Positions 1 through 8,416 of a DNA stretch of 64,000 nucleotides are shown here, one piece after another. The stretch is from Flemingiibacterium sp045636265. GTDB lineage: Bacteria; Bacillota; Clostridia; Oscillospirales; CAG-272. Below the pieces are notes generated by a model. It was given only the letters and a program-made list of their open reading frames with translations, did no database searches and was not told where the DNA came from. Each line of letters opens with the position of its first letter. The stretch's first letter is position 1. The stretch is taken from contig JAZTXD010000170.1 of the NCBI GenBank assembly GCA_045636265.1, positions 31,800-95,799 of the forward strand, written 5' to 3'. The position numbers and the translations under genes were made by a program.

Positions 1-303
1 CGCGGCTTCCTCCACTGCTTCCCCCACAGCATTCGCCCATCCGTTGAGGGAGTGTATCAGCGTGTTCCAATCCTCTTTGATCAGCATTGCCGCTGCAAGC
101 TCGTTGAATCTCGCGTAAAGCGTCGGCTGGAACTCCGATGTCGCCCTCAAGTATTCCAGCATCGCGTTCCAATCGTCCTTCGGGATTCCGTAGACGATTG
201 GTAGATACGGTGTTTCGGTCACTGTCCGCATCGACTCCGCTGTGGTCTGCTTCAGCTTCTGTAGGGCCGCATTCGATGATTTGTTGTCTGATTGTGAATT
301 CAT
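1..303 (-). CDS. Possible gene overprinted on the relaxase 3' end (partial)
   Basis: Within the relaxase 3' region a different frame opens at an ATG at 303 and remains open for 101 codons to the window edge. AAGGAG lies about ten bases before this ATG. The translation begins MNSQSDNKSSNAALQ and later reads like a folded helical protein (VYGIPKDDWNAMLEYLRAT, then an amphipathic stretch), whereas the relaxase frame over the same bases is rich in charged and polar residues and looks disordered. I infer a genuine overlapping gene, translated from its own start, but no family is recognised and its end lies outside the window. Confidence 0.45.
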   Translation of the reverse strand, partial: MNSQSDNKSSNAALQKLKQTTAESMRTVTETPYLPIVYGIPKDDWNAMLEYLRATSEFQPTLYARFNELAAAMLIKEDWNTLIHSLNGWANAVGEAVEEAA

Positions 304-1073
304 ATTCCATATTCTCCTTCAAAAATTTTGTTTCGTGTAATTTGTTGTCCCTCACCTTCATGCCGTTTGGGCAGGTGTAGGTTATATATTTTCTGCTGTC
401 TTCCCATCTTACCGAGTAGCCGAGTGACTCCATCAGCGATAGGAACTCTGCTTTGGATGCCGCACGCTTCATCGTTTCCTCGATATCATAAATGGCATGG
501 AACTTCCATGCATCGCCGCGGAGCGCCGCGCGGTATTCGCGTGGACCTAAACCTTTGGTATCAAAGTGCTGTTCGTACTGTGGAAGCACCGACAGATCGT
601 GCTCCGCGCAGAGCCGGTCGCTGATCTTCCGCATCTTTTCAAGCGTGCGCGGACCCATGTCAAGCTTGAGTCCGGTGTCGATGCTCACGCTGTTGATGAC
701 GAAATGATTATGCACGCGCTGACGGCAATCATCATCGTATGCATCAAGGTGCGTTGCCACCAGCACCTCGAAGCCGTGGAACATTTCCTCAGCAAGGCGT
801 AGACCGATCTCGTGAGCCGTGTCATAATCGTCGATCTCCCCGGGCGCAAATGACTGTGTGTAGTGATAATACATCACGCCGTCACGCTTGCTGTAAAGAT
901 TTTTCGTCGCCATGAATTCTTCATAAGCGGCAGGAGCGAGGCAGTTGATGCCGGTGAGATAGCGCCGCCCGCGCTCGTCAAGCGTCTTCATATCCTGCGA
1001 AACATATTTGATAACCGCCTGCATCGCGCCGCGAGTCTGCTTCTTCGCCGGGATATAGTTACAGGTTGCCATC
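1..1073 (-). CDS. MobA/VirD2-type (MOBP-like) relaxase, 3' end cut by window edge
   Basis: Relaxases nick oriT and stay bound to the transferred strand during mobilisation. The translation begins MATCNYIPAK and carries the relaxase metal-binding histidines: H108 in ATHLD, then H121 and H123 in the VHNHF motif, the arrangement expected of MOBP-like enzymes. The start is the ATG at 1073, with GAGGAGG six bases upstream; it overlaps the 3' end of mobC by 15 bp, so the two are translationally coupled. The frame stays open to the left edge of the window, so the C-terminus is unknown. From base 303 down, a second frame is also open and has its own ribosome binding site (separate entry). Family assignment is secure; substrate oriT is not identified. 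Confidence 0.9.
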
Positions 1074-1502
1074 GTTATCCTCCTCGCTTCCGCTTGCAAT
1101 CACGACATCGCAGATGTCGTATAGCACGTTGATTGCGGCGTAGACCTTCTGCAATGTGCTCACTGCTTCGGTAAGATTCACCGCAGAAATTTTACATTGA
1201 TGCGCGAGAACCGTGAGCTGATTGAGATTCCTGCCGATAGCTTTCAGCTCAGTGAGCACCGGTTTCAGCTCGTTCACCTGATAGATTGTCCGCCCGAGTG
1301 CCGCACCGAGAAGGTATTCGCGCTGGGACAGTCCCGACTTTGCGATGATCTTTTTGATCTTCCGCCGCTCGGTTTCACTTGCCCAGAAGGAAATTTTCTT
1401 GTCGCGTTCGCGACCGTTTACTGTAAGATTGTTGTTGTCTGCTATTGTTCTGTACCTCGTTTCGTAATTTTTAGTGGGGTTTGGGGCTACTGCCCCGATC
1501 AT
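1059..1502 (-). CDS. mobC: MobC-like relaxosome accessory protein
   Basis: MobC proteins bind near oriT and help the relaxase melt and nick DNA. The core reads KKISFWASETERRKIKKII followed by SGLSQREYLLGAAL, matching the ribbon-helix-helix-like MobC pattern, and then a helical segment typical of the family (LKAIGRNLNQLTVLAH). It is immediately upstream of, and overlaps by 15 bp, the relaxase. The ATG at 1502 has no good ribosome binding site, so the true N-terminus may lie 15-35 residues further in; the conserved region starts at about residue 30. Role is assigned from family and from the neighbouring relaxase. Confidence 0.8.
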   Translation of the reverse strand: MIGAVAPNPTKNYETRYRTIADNNNLTVNGRERDKKISFWASETERRKIKKIIAKSGLSQREYLLGAALGRTIYQVNELKPVLTELKAIGRNLNQLTVLAHQCKISAVNLTEAVSTLQKVYAAINVLYDICDVVIASGSEEDNDGNL

Positions 1503-1570
1503 GGGGTTGGGATGGAACGCCGTTTTTTTCGGCGGGTACCCAAACCCTCTGCTTGCCCTGCTTCAGCAGG
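1483..1570. other. Inverted-repeat cluster upstream of mobC, candidate oriT
   Basis: Three short dyads lie between mobC and the upstream ATPase gene: GGGGC-TACT-GCCCC at 1483-1496, GCCG-T7-CGGC at 1519-1533, and CCTGCT-TC-AGCAGG at 1557-1570. oriT sites of MOBP elements usually lie just upstream of mobC/mobA and contain such dyads. No nic consensus was identified, so this is positional inference; the second and third could instead be terminator or mRNA structure. Confidence 0.3.
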
Positions 1571-1696
1571 AAATTATACCGTGAGAATCACCGCTTATCA
1601 CCTCCATTTGAAGATTTCGTAAGAGTAGGCTGAAAAAAGCGTAACTTCCGAGTTCACGTAACCATGTCGCGCCTACCACGCCATCCACGCGATTTT

Positions 1697-3436
1697 TCAC
1701 CCGCCCATGAGCTCGCGCACCTTATCCTTGCGGAGCATGAGCACGCGGCGGGATTTGCCGCCAATTTTCTTCGAGTGTGTGTTCTCGCCGCCATCTGTAT
1801 TAATGAAACCTTCATCAGCAAGAGTCTTGCCGAGCGCCTTGGTTGAGATCGTGAAACCCTCTCCCTGATCGTCACAGAATTTCTTGACTGCGCGTTGTGT
1901 GGCATCGAAGAAAAGATAATAGAATTCCTCATCCTCAAAACCGAAACAGTTTGTCGGCAGAATTCCGCTTGCATCATTTAGCGCAACAACCACCGCATGA
2001 CCGCATTCGATCAGCGCGAGGAACTTCCGCACGAAAATATGCGTCGGGCGATCTTCTTCAACTGCATCGGACTGTCTTGCGGCGTGCTTAAGAAGAATTG
2101 ATTTGTATACTGCTATCATATCCTCCGCTTCCGAATCGGTCAGCGTATGATGTGTAAGCAGAAAAGAAAGCATCATATCAAATCCAATCTGCAGACACGC
2201 AAGTGTATCGGGAATACGATCGTGGAAGATGACGCGGTATTCTTTCAAACGATTTCTCCATGCTGTGCGCTCGCGCTGATAGGTTTCATTTAACTCGCGC
2301 AGGAAAGATTCCACATCACGGAGATGCGTACATTTCAGCCAAGCAATATACGCGAACATGATCTGTGTCAGTTCACCCTTTGCCGCGGATTCCTGTAATT
2401 CGGTGAGCTTCGCAAGCTCAATCTGTCCCGGTTTCATCTCGATGCAGAACAGTCGCGCCGTACCGCTCTCACCGATGTCGGGCGCAAACTCTGCGGTGAC
2501 GATTACGTTCCCCTGCGGCGGTCTTGCTTCTCGGAGTTTGATCTCCGGCGATATTCGATTGCGCGCGGCGCGATCACCGTAACCACGAGCCAGCGTCTGC
2601 ATGATGGCTTTCATGTTCTCGCTCTCACGTCTGCTGCATGGATGGTAATCGTCCACGCAAGTGAGCACATCCTTCAGCGCGAATGCATTGTAAATGATGC
2701 TGTTCGCCGTGTCGCGGAAACTCATGGGAAGATCGGTGGCAGAGAAGCTTCCGAAGAAAGAAAGCATCAGCGCGGCGACGGTGCTTTTCATACTGCCGGT
2801 TCTGCCGAGTAACGCGAAAATAAATTTCGGTTCATGACCGATCTGCCGCAGGAATTCATTCAGCGGTGAGAGGAACACAAGCGCGAGACATGGGTAAGCA
2901 ATTTCCGCAGGCAGACATTTGCCGTGCAGAAGAGCGGTAAGAATTTTGAAGTCGGCATCCCCGTCCGCAAGAAAATAGCTCTCTTGTTTTCCATGTAAGC
3001 GAACATCATGTTTTCCCCCGGGCATGAGATATTCCCATGCGCCGTTGATCTGTTTCCAGCCGGTGTGAGCAAAGACGGATTTCTTTGTCGCATACTTTGC
3101 CGTGCTTTTCATGGCGTGACGGATGTGCTTTTCTACCTGCGATACAACTTCGATATCAAGCGAAGCATCCCAGCGGTTGAGCATCCACTCCAGCCGCTCA
3201 AGTTCTGAAGCGGCTACCTCCACTTCTGGAAGAGTTCTCCCGTCCTCGTCGGTGCCGCTCACAAGATAGCGGCGCGTCAGCTCCGTGCCGTCATCCACAG
3301 TGATCTCGCAGACGATGCGCGGCGCGAAGTTGCAGAGGCGGATATACGCCTCACCTTGCTTTGAGATCTTTCTGTAATACAGGCAGCCGTCGATGATCTC
3401 ATACGGCGGTGCGTAAATGTTTTCGGATTCATTCAT
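1697..3436 (-). CDS. Mobile-element P-loop ATPase (DUF927-like helicase/primase-type)
   Basis: A 579-residue protein with a P-loop GRTGSMKST at about residues 211-219 and an acidic Walker-B-like segment (DVLTCVDDYHP) about 45 residues later. The region FIFALLGRTGSMKSTVAAL resembles DUF927-type or SF3-like ATPases found on integrative elements and phages, where they support element replication. I chose the ATG at 3436 because GGGGGA lies six bases upstream; an in-frame TTG 18 bases earlier has no site. The gene precedes mobC in the same direction with a 194-bp gap containing dyads. Family label is tentative; a replication role is inferred. Confidence 0.6.
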   Translation of the reverse strand: MNESENIYAPPYEIIDGCLYYRKISKQGEAYIRLCNFAPRIVCEITVDDGTELTRRYLVSGTDEDGRTLPEVEVAASELERLEWMLNRWDASLDIEVVSQVEKHIRHAMKSTAKYATKKSVFAHTGWKQINGAWEYLMPGGKHDVRLHGKQESYFLADGDADFKILTALLHGKCLPAEIAYPCLALVFLSPLNEFLRQIGHEPKFIFALLGRTGSMKSTVAALMLSFFGSFSATDLPMSFRDTANSIIYNAFALKDVLTCVDDYHPCSRRESENMKAIMQTLARGYGDRAARNRISPEIKLREARPPQGNVIVTAEFAPDIGESGTARLFCIEMKPGQIELAKLTELQESAAKGELTQIMFAYIAWLKCTHLRDVESFLRELNETYQRERTAWRNRLKEYRVIFHDRIPDTLACLQIGFDMMLSFLLTHHTLTDSEAEDMIAVYKSILLKHAARQSDAVEEDRPTHIFVRKFLALIECGHAVVVALNDASGILPTNCFGFEDEEFYYLFFDATQRAVKKFCDDQGEGFTISTKALGKTLADEGFINTDGGENTHSKKIGGKSRRVLMLRKDKVRELMGG

Positions 3437-3564
3437 GTTGAATCCCCCTTTCAAAAAATGTTACGGAAGCTTCCGTACGTCATATCAATGTCTCCGATTT
3501 TATAAAACCGAGAAAAAACTGTGACCGGTCAAAAATGCTTCTGCAAAATTTTGTGACAAGAGAA

Positions 3565-3593
3565 TTGACAGATGCCGAAAAGTGTGATATAAT
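3565..3593 (+). promoter_or_regulatory. Consensus sigma-A promoter for the 3.7-6.3 kb operon
   Basis: TTGACA at 3565-3570 and TATAAT at 3588-3593, exact consensus with a 17-bp spacer, 125 bp upstream of the next gene. The spacer ends in AAAAGTGTGA, a motif repeated near 6.9-7.1 kb. Confidence 0.8.
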
Positions 3594-3717
3594 GAAATAG
3601 AACAAATGTTCTGCGCGGTTTACTGCGGCGCTTGGAGACAGAGGTTCTGATACGATAAAAACAAAAAATCGTTCTCCGTGCGAAGAACGATCGTGAAGAA
3701 ATTATGATTGAGGTAAG

Positions 3718-4869
3718 ATGGACAAACGACTGATAGAAACGAAAAAGACAGGCATCTGTAATTTTGATTACTTCTGTGTTGACAGTACAGCAAAAGAAAT
3801 TGCAATAAACGACGTGACGGTGCCTCATGGTCAGATAGCATGGGAAGTGAGTATGCTCGGTAGGGAGTATATCACCGAGCTATTGCTGCTTGGCGGATAT
3901 CTGCGACAGAGCTTTCTGCGTGCGGATATGTGTACGTTCAAAATTGAGAATTACCGTGAAGTCAAGGAGCGAATTCTTGCAGTCATAGACTTCATAAAAG
4001 ACACACCGCCGTTCTCGCATTTTGATACGCAATGTTCACGAGAGGTTGTTTTAGATGTGTTTTCGGGCGAGCATCTGAAAATCTTGGAGCATGAATCGCA
4101 GGAGAATCCCAATTTCAAGCACAGCAACCGATGGTATCAGATGCTCGCCGCCTTTGTGAACATATATATGTACCTCTGCACCGATACAGCAAATTTTGCA
4201 ACGCTCATACTGAATTTCACGCAAAATGCAGTGGAGCACAATTGCCGTGATACAAAGAGCCTTGCCAATCTTGCATTGATTTTCTTCTCGAGCCGTGAGG
4301 TTGCCGATTTGCTTGACAAATCCAATCCTGTTGAGTGCGCGGAAAGCGTGACCATGCGTCCGCGTGCTACGATTGTTCCGGCGATTCCATTTGATGAAAA
4401 TATGCCCGATGCCGTTGAAATCAAGAAGCGTATCTACTACGGCAGACTGATGGATTTCTTTGTCGCCGATTTCTTCGATGCCCTTGCATGCGGACACTAT
4501 TTGTGGCAATGCAAATACTGCGTACGGTATTTTCTGATGACAACCGGACACCGCCAACTCTACTGCCAGACACCACCGCCCGGGGAGAAGTATCCCTGCT
4601 ACAAGCTTGCCAAGAATCGTCGGACTGCGACAGCGGAAACAAAGGCTAACAAGCAAGCGGCAGCAGATAATCCGCTGCATATTCTTTGGAAGAAATGCGA
4701 TGATGCCATCCGCAAGAGAAAGAGTCGCGGAACGATAAGCGAGGAAGAATGTGCAAAAGCGGACGCGTATGTCAAGGATTGCTATGACCGTGCGATACGC
4801 GACCCGGGGTACGCTGAAAAGCAGTACAAGGCGGATATAGAGTTGGAGCACATATTCAAGCAACACTAA
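3718..4869 (+). CDS. DUF6076-like protein with zinc-finger-like Cys/His cluster
   Basis: A 383-residue soluble protein, mostly helical, with no signal peptide or membrane segment. Near residue 265-285 it has a CKYC motif followed by H and YC spaced like a treble-clef or zinc-ribbon site, then a basic helical C-terminus (KNRRTATAETKANKQ). This architecture resembles the DUF6076 family frequently carried on Clostridia integrative elements, whose function is unknown. GAGGTAAG sits directly before the ATG and a perfect promoter lies upstream. It is followed after 14 bp by the next gene, so both form an operon. DNA or RNA binding is plausible from the finger and basic tail but is not demonstrated. 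Confidence 0.6.
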   Translation: MDKRLIETKKTGICNFDYFCVDSTAKEIAINDVTVPHGQIAWEVSMLGREYITELLLLGGYLRQSFLRADMCTFKIENYREVKERILAVIDFIKDTPPFSHFDTQCSREVVLDVFSGEHLKILEHESQENPNFKHSNRWYQMLAAFVNIYMYLCTDTANFATLILNFTQNAVEHNCRDTKSLANLALIFFSSREVADLLDKSNPVECAESVTMRPRATIVPAIPFDENMPDAVEIKKRIYYGRLMDFFVADFFDALACGHYLWQCKYCVRYFLMTTGHRQLYCQTPPPGEKYPCYKLAKNRRTATAETKANKQAAADNPLHILWKKCDDAIRKRKSRGTISEEECAKADAYVKDCYDRAIRDPGYAEKQYKADIELEHIFKQH

Positions 4870-4883
4870 AAGGAGGTTCGCGG

Positions 4884-6338
4884 TTGGATAACGATTCGTA
4901 CAAAACAAATGCATACAAACTGCTCGCCGGTATTTCCGACCGCGAACTTCGCAAGGACGAGAGTGTTACCAAAATCAAGGCAATGATCGAAGCGCGGGAA
5001 CTGTTTCTGTGGGAGATAAACGATGATATCTTGAAACTGAAACTGTTTCATTCCGAGCTGATCGAGGAGGGCGAGAAGTACGCAGATTCCGGGTGGGTGA
5101 ATCAGAAATGGTTCAAAGAAGGCGAATACCATTGGATGTATCAACTTCGCCCGGTGCCGGAGCGAGCGGAAGATTACAACGAGTATTTTATCCGCGCTAT
5201 AAGGGAGCGAAATAACATATATATCGCACATTTTCTGCATTATTACGAAGGTATTCTCAACAGCCGAGCCATGCGATTTATCGAAACCTACGCCATTAGT
5301 TTAAGCTATTTCGCCGATCTGAAGCTCACTTTTGTCAGCATTCTGTGGGAGGAGTTTCTGAAGTATGATCCTGCGAATCCGATTCCGCTTCTGCAGATCA
5401 TCAAGCTGAAGGTCAGCCGTGCATGGCACAAGATGGTAGCAAAACAGATCGGTGCGGTCACGGTCAATGAAAAGGTATATGCTAATTGGCGGAAGATTTC
5501 GGTAATTGCAAAGAAATACCGCGAAGAAAATCTGACGCTTGAGCAGTTTGAGGCGAAGACATTGACCGAACTGTCCAAGCTCACGAAGCGGGATATACGC
5601 TATGCTTTACGGATGCTTTCAGGTTGGCGGGATGCTCTGCCGATTTCATATAAGCCGAGTCCCGAGCAATATCACGGTCGCGAGCCGAGATGCGCGTACG
5701 CCGATACGTTGCCCGACACGAGCGCGGAACCGATCGATGCCCCACTTATGCGTGAGGAACTGCGAAACGCGTTCACAGCGGCGTTTGTGCCCCTGACGGC
5801 GACAGAACGGGAGCTGTTCGCGGATGTCAACGGTGTGGATACGAAGTCGTTTGAAATATTGCCGCAAATTTCAAAAAGTGATCTTTCTATGAAGTACGGC
5901 TATGCCGACGAATCGGGAATCAACAAGGCGGAAGGTGCGCTTCATTACAAAATTGTTGGGGAGTTGAGTGCAATTCGCTATACCGATTCGGTGGGAGTTG
6001 TACGCATTTCGCCACCGGAGGGGTACGAGAAAAAGAAGAACACCGTATATTACAACTACTTTCCACGATGCGAAGCAGAAGGCGGCGTAATTGCGGTGGA
6101 TATTTCGAGGAAAGACACGATCGACCATGAAGTGATAGAACTTGCTGAAGGTGATACCACGCTCAGTCATCGGTATGCCAAGCTTGCGGCGGAACTGCTG
6201 AATAGACGGCGATTGGCGGATGAAAAACGCAAGCTTCCGTGGCGGACGATGACAGTGTGGTTTCCGACGCAGGAGATTGATCTGATAAAAGAACGTATTT
6301 GCCAAACGGCAGGGGACAAATCATATATACAAAAGTGA
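4884..6338 (+). CDS. Diverged sigma-70-like or element regulatory protein
   Basis: A 484-residue protein starting at TTG, with AAAGGAGG seven bases upstream and no better ATG. Residues about 160-250 (LWEEFLKYDPANPIPLLQ through KYREENLTLEQFEAKT and LTKRDIRYALRMLSG) resemble the helical order of sigma-70 regions 2-3, and LTATERELFADVNG further on could be a region-4-like helix. The match is weak and the usual promoter-recognition residues are not evident. Second gene of the operon with the DUF6076-like gene. I infer a transcriptional regulator of the mobile element, with an unrecognised hypothetical as the main alternative. Confidence 0.35.
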   Translation: MDNDSYKTNAYKLLAGISDRELRKDESVTKIKAMIEARELFLWEINDDILKLKLFHSELIEEGEKYADSGWVNQKWFKEGEYHWMYQLRPVPERAEDYNEYFIRAIRERNNIYIAHFLHYYEGILNSRAMRFIETYAISLSYFADLKLTFVSILWEEFLKYDPANPIPLLQIIKLKVSRAWHKMVAKQIGAVTVNEKVYANWRKISVIAKKYREENLTLEQFEAKTLTELSKLTKRDIRYALRMLSGWRDALPISYKPSPEQYHGREPRCAYADTLPDTSAEPIDAPLMREELRNAFTAAFVPLTATERELFADVNGVDTKSFEILPQISKSDLSMKYGYADESGINKAEGALHYKIVGELSAIRYTDSVGVVRISPPEGYEKKKNTVYYNYFPRCEAEGGVIAVDISRKDTIDHEVIELAEGDTTLSHRYAKLAAELLNRRRLADEKRKLPWRTMTVWFPTQEIDLIKERICQTAGDKSYIQK

Positions 6339-6360
6339 GAGGATTATGTGCCTCTCACTT
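6333..6360 (+). terminator. Hairpin at end of the 3.7-6.3 kb operon
   Basis: AAGTGAGAGG (6333-6342) pairs with CCTCTCACTT (6351-6360), a 10-bp stem with an 8-base loop that includes the stop codon of the preceding gene. The following U tract is weak, so termination may be partial. Confidence 0.5.
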
Positions 6361-6445
6361 TCAAGTTGCGTTATTTCCTTTGAAGTTATATTTGTGCGAC
6401 GAGTGCTGTGATACGCCGGAGATTTCGCTTTTTCCACCATTTACA

Positions 6446-6724
6446 TCATTCATCCGATATTTTTGTTGTCATTGCTTCAGCAATGATCCGTGCGCCGATT
6501 GCAAATCCCTTGATAAATGCTTCGCGCTCGGTTAAATCGTGCATCTCGGCGGAACAGTCGGCATATTTTTCGAAGATTGCCTTTTCCTCATCGTTCAGCC
6601 GTCCGAGGAGGTCTTCCTGATGTCGAACCACCAGTGCCAGCAGTTCCGCATACGCGCTGTCTTTCTTGAACGGTCGCTCCCATGGGGAGATGTTGCCGAA
6701 CCATAGGTCTTCCAGAATGCTCAT
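6446..6724 (-). CDS. DUF6809-like small protein
   Basis: A 92-residue protein beginning MSILEDLWFGNISPWERPFK and containing EREAFIKGFAIGARIIAEAM near its C-terminus, the pattern of the DUF6809 family found repeatedly on Clostridia mobile elements; function unknown. The start chosen is the ATG at 6724, with GGGGAGGTGAG just upstream; an earlier in-frame ATG lacks such a site. It lies five bases after the stop of a 30-codon upstream ORF, suggesting translational coupling. It converges on the operon ending at 6338. Confidence 0.65.
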   Translation of the reverse strand: MSILEDLWFGNISPWERPFKKDSAYAELLALVVRHQEDLLGRLNDEEKAIFEKYADCSAEMHDLTEREAFIKGFAIGARIIAEAMTTKISDE

Positions 6725-6729
6725 TTTTC

Positions 6730-6822
6730 TCACCTCCCCGTAATGAGAGAGCGGCTCCGCTTCGGTAAACACCGATTCAGAGCCGCTCTGTTATTATGAA
6801 ATTTTCGTTGATATTTCGCCAT
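6730..6822 (-). CDS. 30-residue basic leader peptide ORF upstream of the DUF6809-like gene
   Basis: ATG at 6822 is preceded by AAGGAGG at eight-base spacing, and the frame encodes a very basic 30-residue peptide (starts MAKYQRKFHNNRAALNR) that stops in the ribosome binding site of the next gene. A 10-bp inverted repeat, AGAGCGGCTC paired with GAGCCGCTCT at 6747-6790, lies inside it. The arrangement looks like a translated leader coupled to the downstream gene; it may regulate that gene rather than encode a functional product. Confidence 0.45.
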   Translation of the reverse strand: MAKYQRKFHNNRAALNRCLPKRSRSLITGR

Positions 6823-6852
6823 GTACACTACCTCCTTTTCGTGGCAGTACAC

Positions 6853-6881
6853 ACCATATCACAGAAAGAGTGAAATGTCCA
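6853..6881 (-). promoter_or_regulatory. Promoter for leader ORF and DUF6809-like gene
   Basis: On the minus strand TGGACA (6876-6881) and TATGGT (6853-6858) are separated by exactly 17 bp, about 30 bases upstream of the leader ORF start. Confidence 0.6.
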
Positions 6882-6990
6882 GAGAGAATGACGAAAATGT
6901 TTTATTTGATAAAATGTGATAAACTCTGTCGCACGACCATGTAAAAATGTGATCGAAACCAGCCTAATTGTAAATAATTATGTGACTCCG

Positions 6991-7019
6991 TTGATTTTTC
7001 GGTGAAATCGGTGTATAAT
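6991..7019 (+). promoter_or_regulatory. Promoter of the AAA/DUF4143 gene
   Basis: TTGATT at 6991-6996 and TATAAT at 7014-7019 with a 17-bp spacer, 56 bp before the start codon. Copies of an AAAANTGTGAT motif occur on both sides (near 6910, 6947 and 7053). Confidence 0.7.
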
Positions 7020-7075
7020 AATAGTGTGATGAAACAGCACAAAAACTCCTGTAAAAGTGTGATAGAGGACAAGAT

Positions 7076-8416
7076 ATGGAAAGATTGATATTAAAGCGCC
7101 TGTTTGAGTGGAAGAATTCCCCCTACCGTAAGCCGCTGATTCTCAAAGGCGTGCGTCAGGTGGGAAAGACTTGGATTCTCAAGGAATTCGGCAGACGTTA
7201 TTATGAAAACACCGCTTATTTCAACTTCGATGAAAACGAGGAATACAAACAGTTCTTCGAAACTACAAAGGACGTAGACCGAATTCTGCAAAACCTGATG
7301 CTTGCAAGCGGACAGAAGATTGTGCCAGAGAAGACACTTATTATCTTCGATGAGGTGCAGGACTGCCCGAAGGTTATCAATTCCATGAAATATTTCTGCG
7401 AGAACGCGCCGCAGTATCATATTGCCTGCGCAGGCTCGCTTCTCGGTATCGCTTTGGCAAAACCGTCCGCGTTCCCCGTGGGCAAGGTCAACTTTATGCA
7501 GATCGACCCGATGACCTTTACGGAATTTCTGCTTGCCAACGGTGACGAGAATCTTGCGGCGTACCTTGACAGCGTGGATACCATTGAGCCAATTCCGGAT
7601 GCCTTTTTCAATCCGCTGTACGAAAAACTCAAAATGTACTATGTCACAGGCGGTATGCCCGAATCGGTACTCATGTGGACGGAAGCGCGGGATGTTAACG
7701 CAATGCAGGAATCGCTGTCGAATATCATCGGTGCATACGAACGCGATTTTGCCAAGCATCCGAATATCAGCGAGTTCCCGAAGATCTCGATGATCTGGAA
7801 GTCCATCCCATCCCAGCTTGCAAGAGAAAACAAGAAATTCATATATAAGGTTGTCAAAGAAGGCGCGAGAGCAAGGGAATATGAAGACGCACTGCAATGG
7901 CTTGTGGATGCCCGATTGGTGCATAAGGTTTACCGAAGTACTGCTCCCGGAATTCCCGTGTCTGCTTATGATGATTTGTCCGCATTCAAGATTTATTTGG
8001 TGGACGTCGGGCTTCTGCGCCGCTTGGCACAGCTTGCCCCGACAGCATTCGGCGAGGGCAACCGACTGTTTACAGAATTCAAAGGAGCGTTGACCGAGAA
8101 TTACGTTCTGCAGACGCTGGTCACGCAATTTGAGGTCATGCCGCGCTATTGGAGTCAAACGAATCCTCCTTATGAAGTGGATTTTCTCATTCAGAGGGAT
8201 AACGATATCTTCCCCGTGGAAGTGAAATCCGAAGCTAACACTACGAGCAAGAGTTTAAGGAAGTTTAAGGAATTGTTCGCCGATCAAACAAAGCTTCGCG
8301 TGCGTTTTTCGCTGGATAATTTGAAGCTTGACGGCGATGTGTTGAATATTCCGCTGTTTATGGCAGATCAGGCGGATAGGCTCATTGGATTGGCATTGGA
8401 GAATAGAAAATGGTAG
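7076..8416 (+). CDS. AAA_14/DUF4143 ATP-binding protein
   Basis: A 446-residue cytosolic protein. The N-terminal ATPase domain has Walker A GVRQVGKT (residues 25-32) and Walker B LIIFDE (88-93); the C-terminal DUF4143 part contains EVDFLIQ and PVEVKSE, a PD-(D/E)XK nuclease-like signature near residues 365-385. Such proteins are common and widely distributed in anaerobes, often in accessory regions; no physiological role is firmly established. Transcribed alone from its own promoter. Its 3' end is overlapped for 162 bp by the antisense HTH gene, so the two transcripts converge. Confidence 0.9.
   Translation: MERLILKRLFEWKNSPYRKPLILKGVRQVGKTWILKEFGRRYYENTAYFNFDENEEYKQFFETTKDVDRILQNLMLASGQKIVPEKTLIIFDEVQDCPKVINSMKYFCENAPQYHIACAGSLLGIALAKPSAFPVGKVNFMQIDPMTFTEFLLANGDENLAAYLDSVDTIEPIPDAFFNPLYEKLKMYYVTGGMPESVLMWTEARDVNAMQESLSNIIGAYERDFAKHPNISEFPKISMIWKSIPSQLARENKKFIYKVVKEGARAREYEDALQWLVDARLVHKVYRSTAPGIPVSAYDDLSAFKIYLVDVGLLRRLAQLAPTAFGEGNRLFTEFKGALTENYVLQTLVTQFEVMPRYWSQTNPPYEVDFLIQRDNDIFPVEVKSEANTTSKSLRKFKELFADQTKLRVRFSLDNLKLDGDVLNIPLFMADQADRLIGLALENRKW

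Noticed and set aside
138..802. Several plus-strand frames opposite the relaxase
   Set aside because: Opposite a relaxase with intact histidine motifs; no ribosome binding sites.
7091..8158. 355-codon minus-strand frame opposite the AAA/DUF4143 gene
   Set aside because: Antisense to an intact, well-motifed gene; no initiation site or domain.
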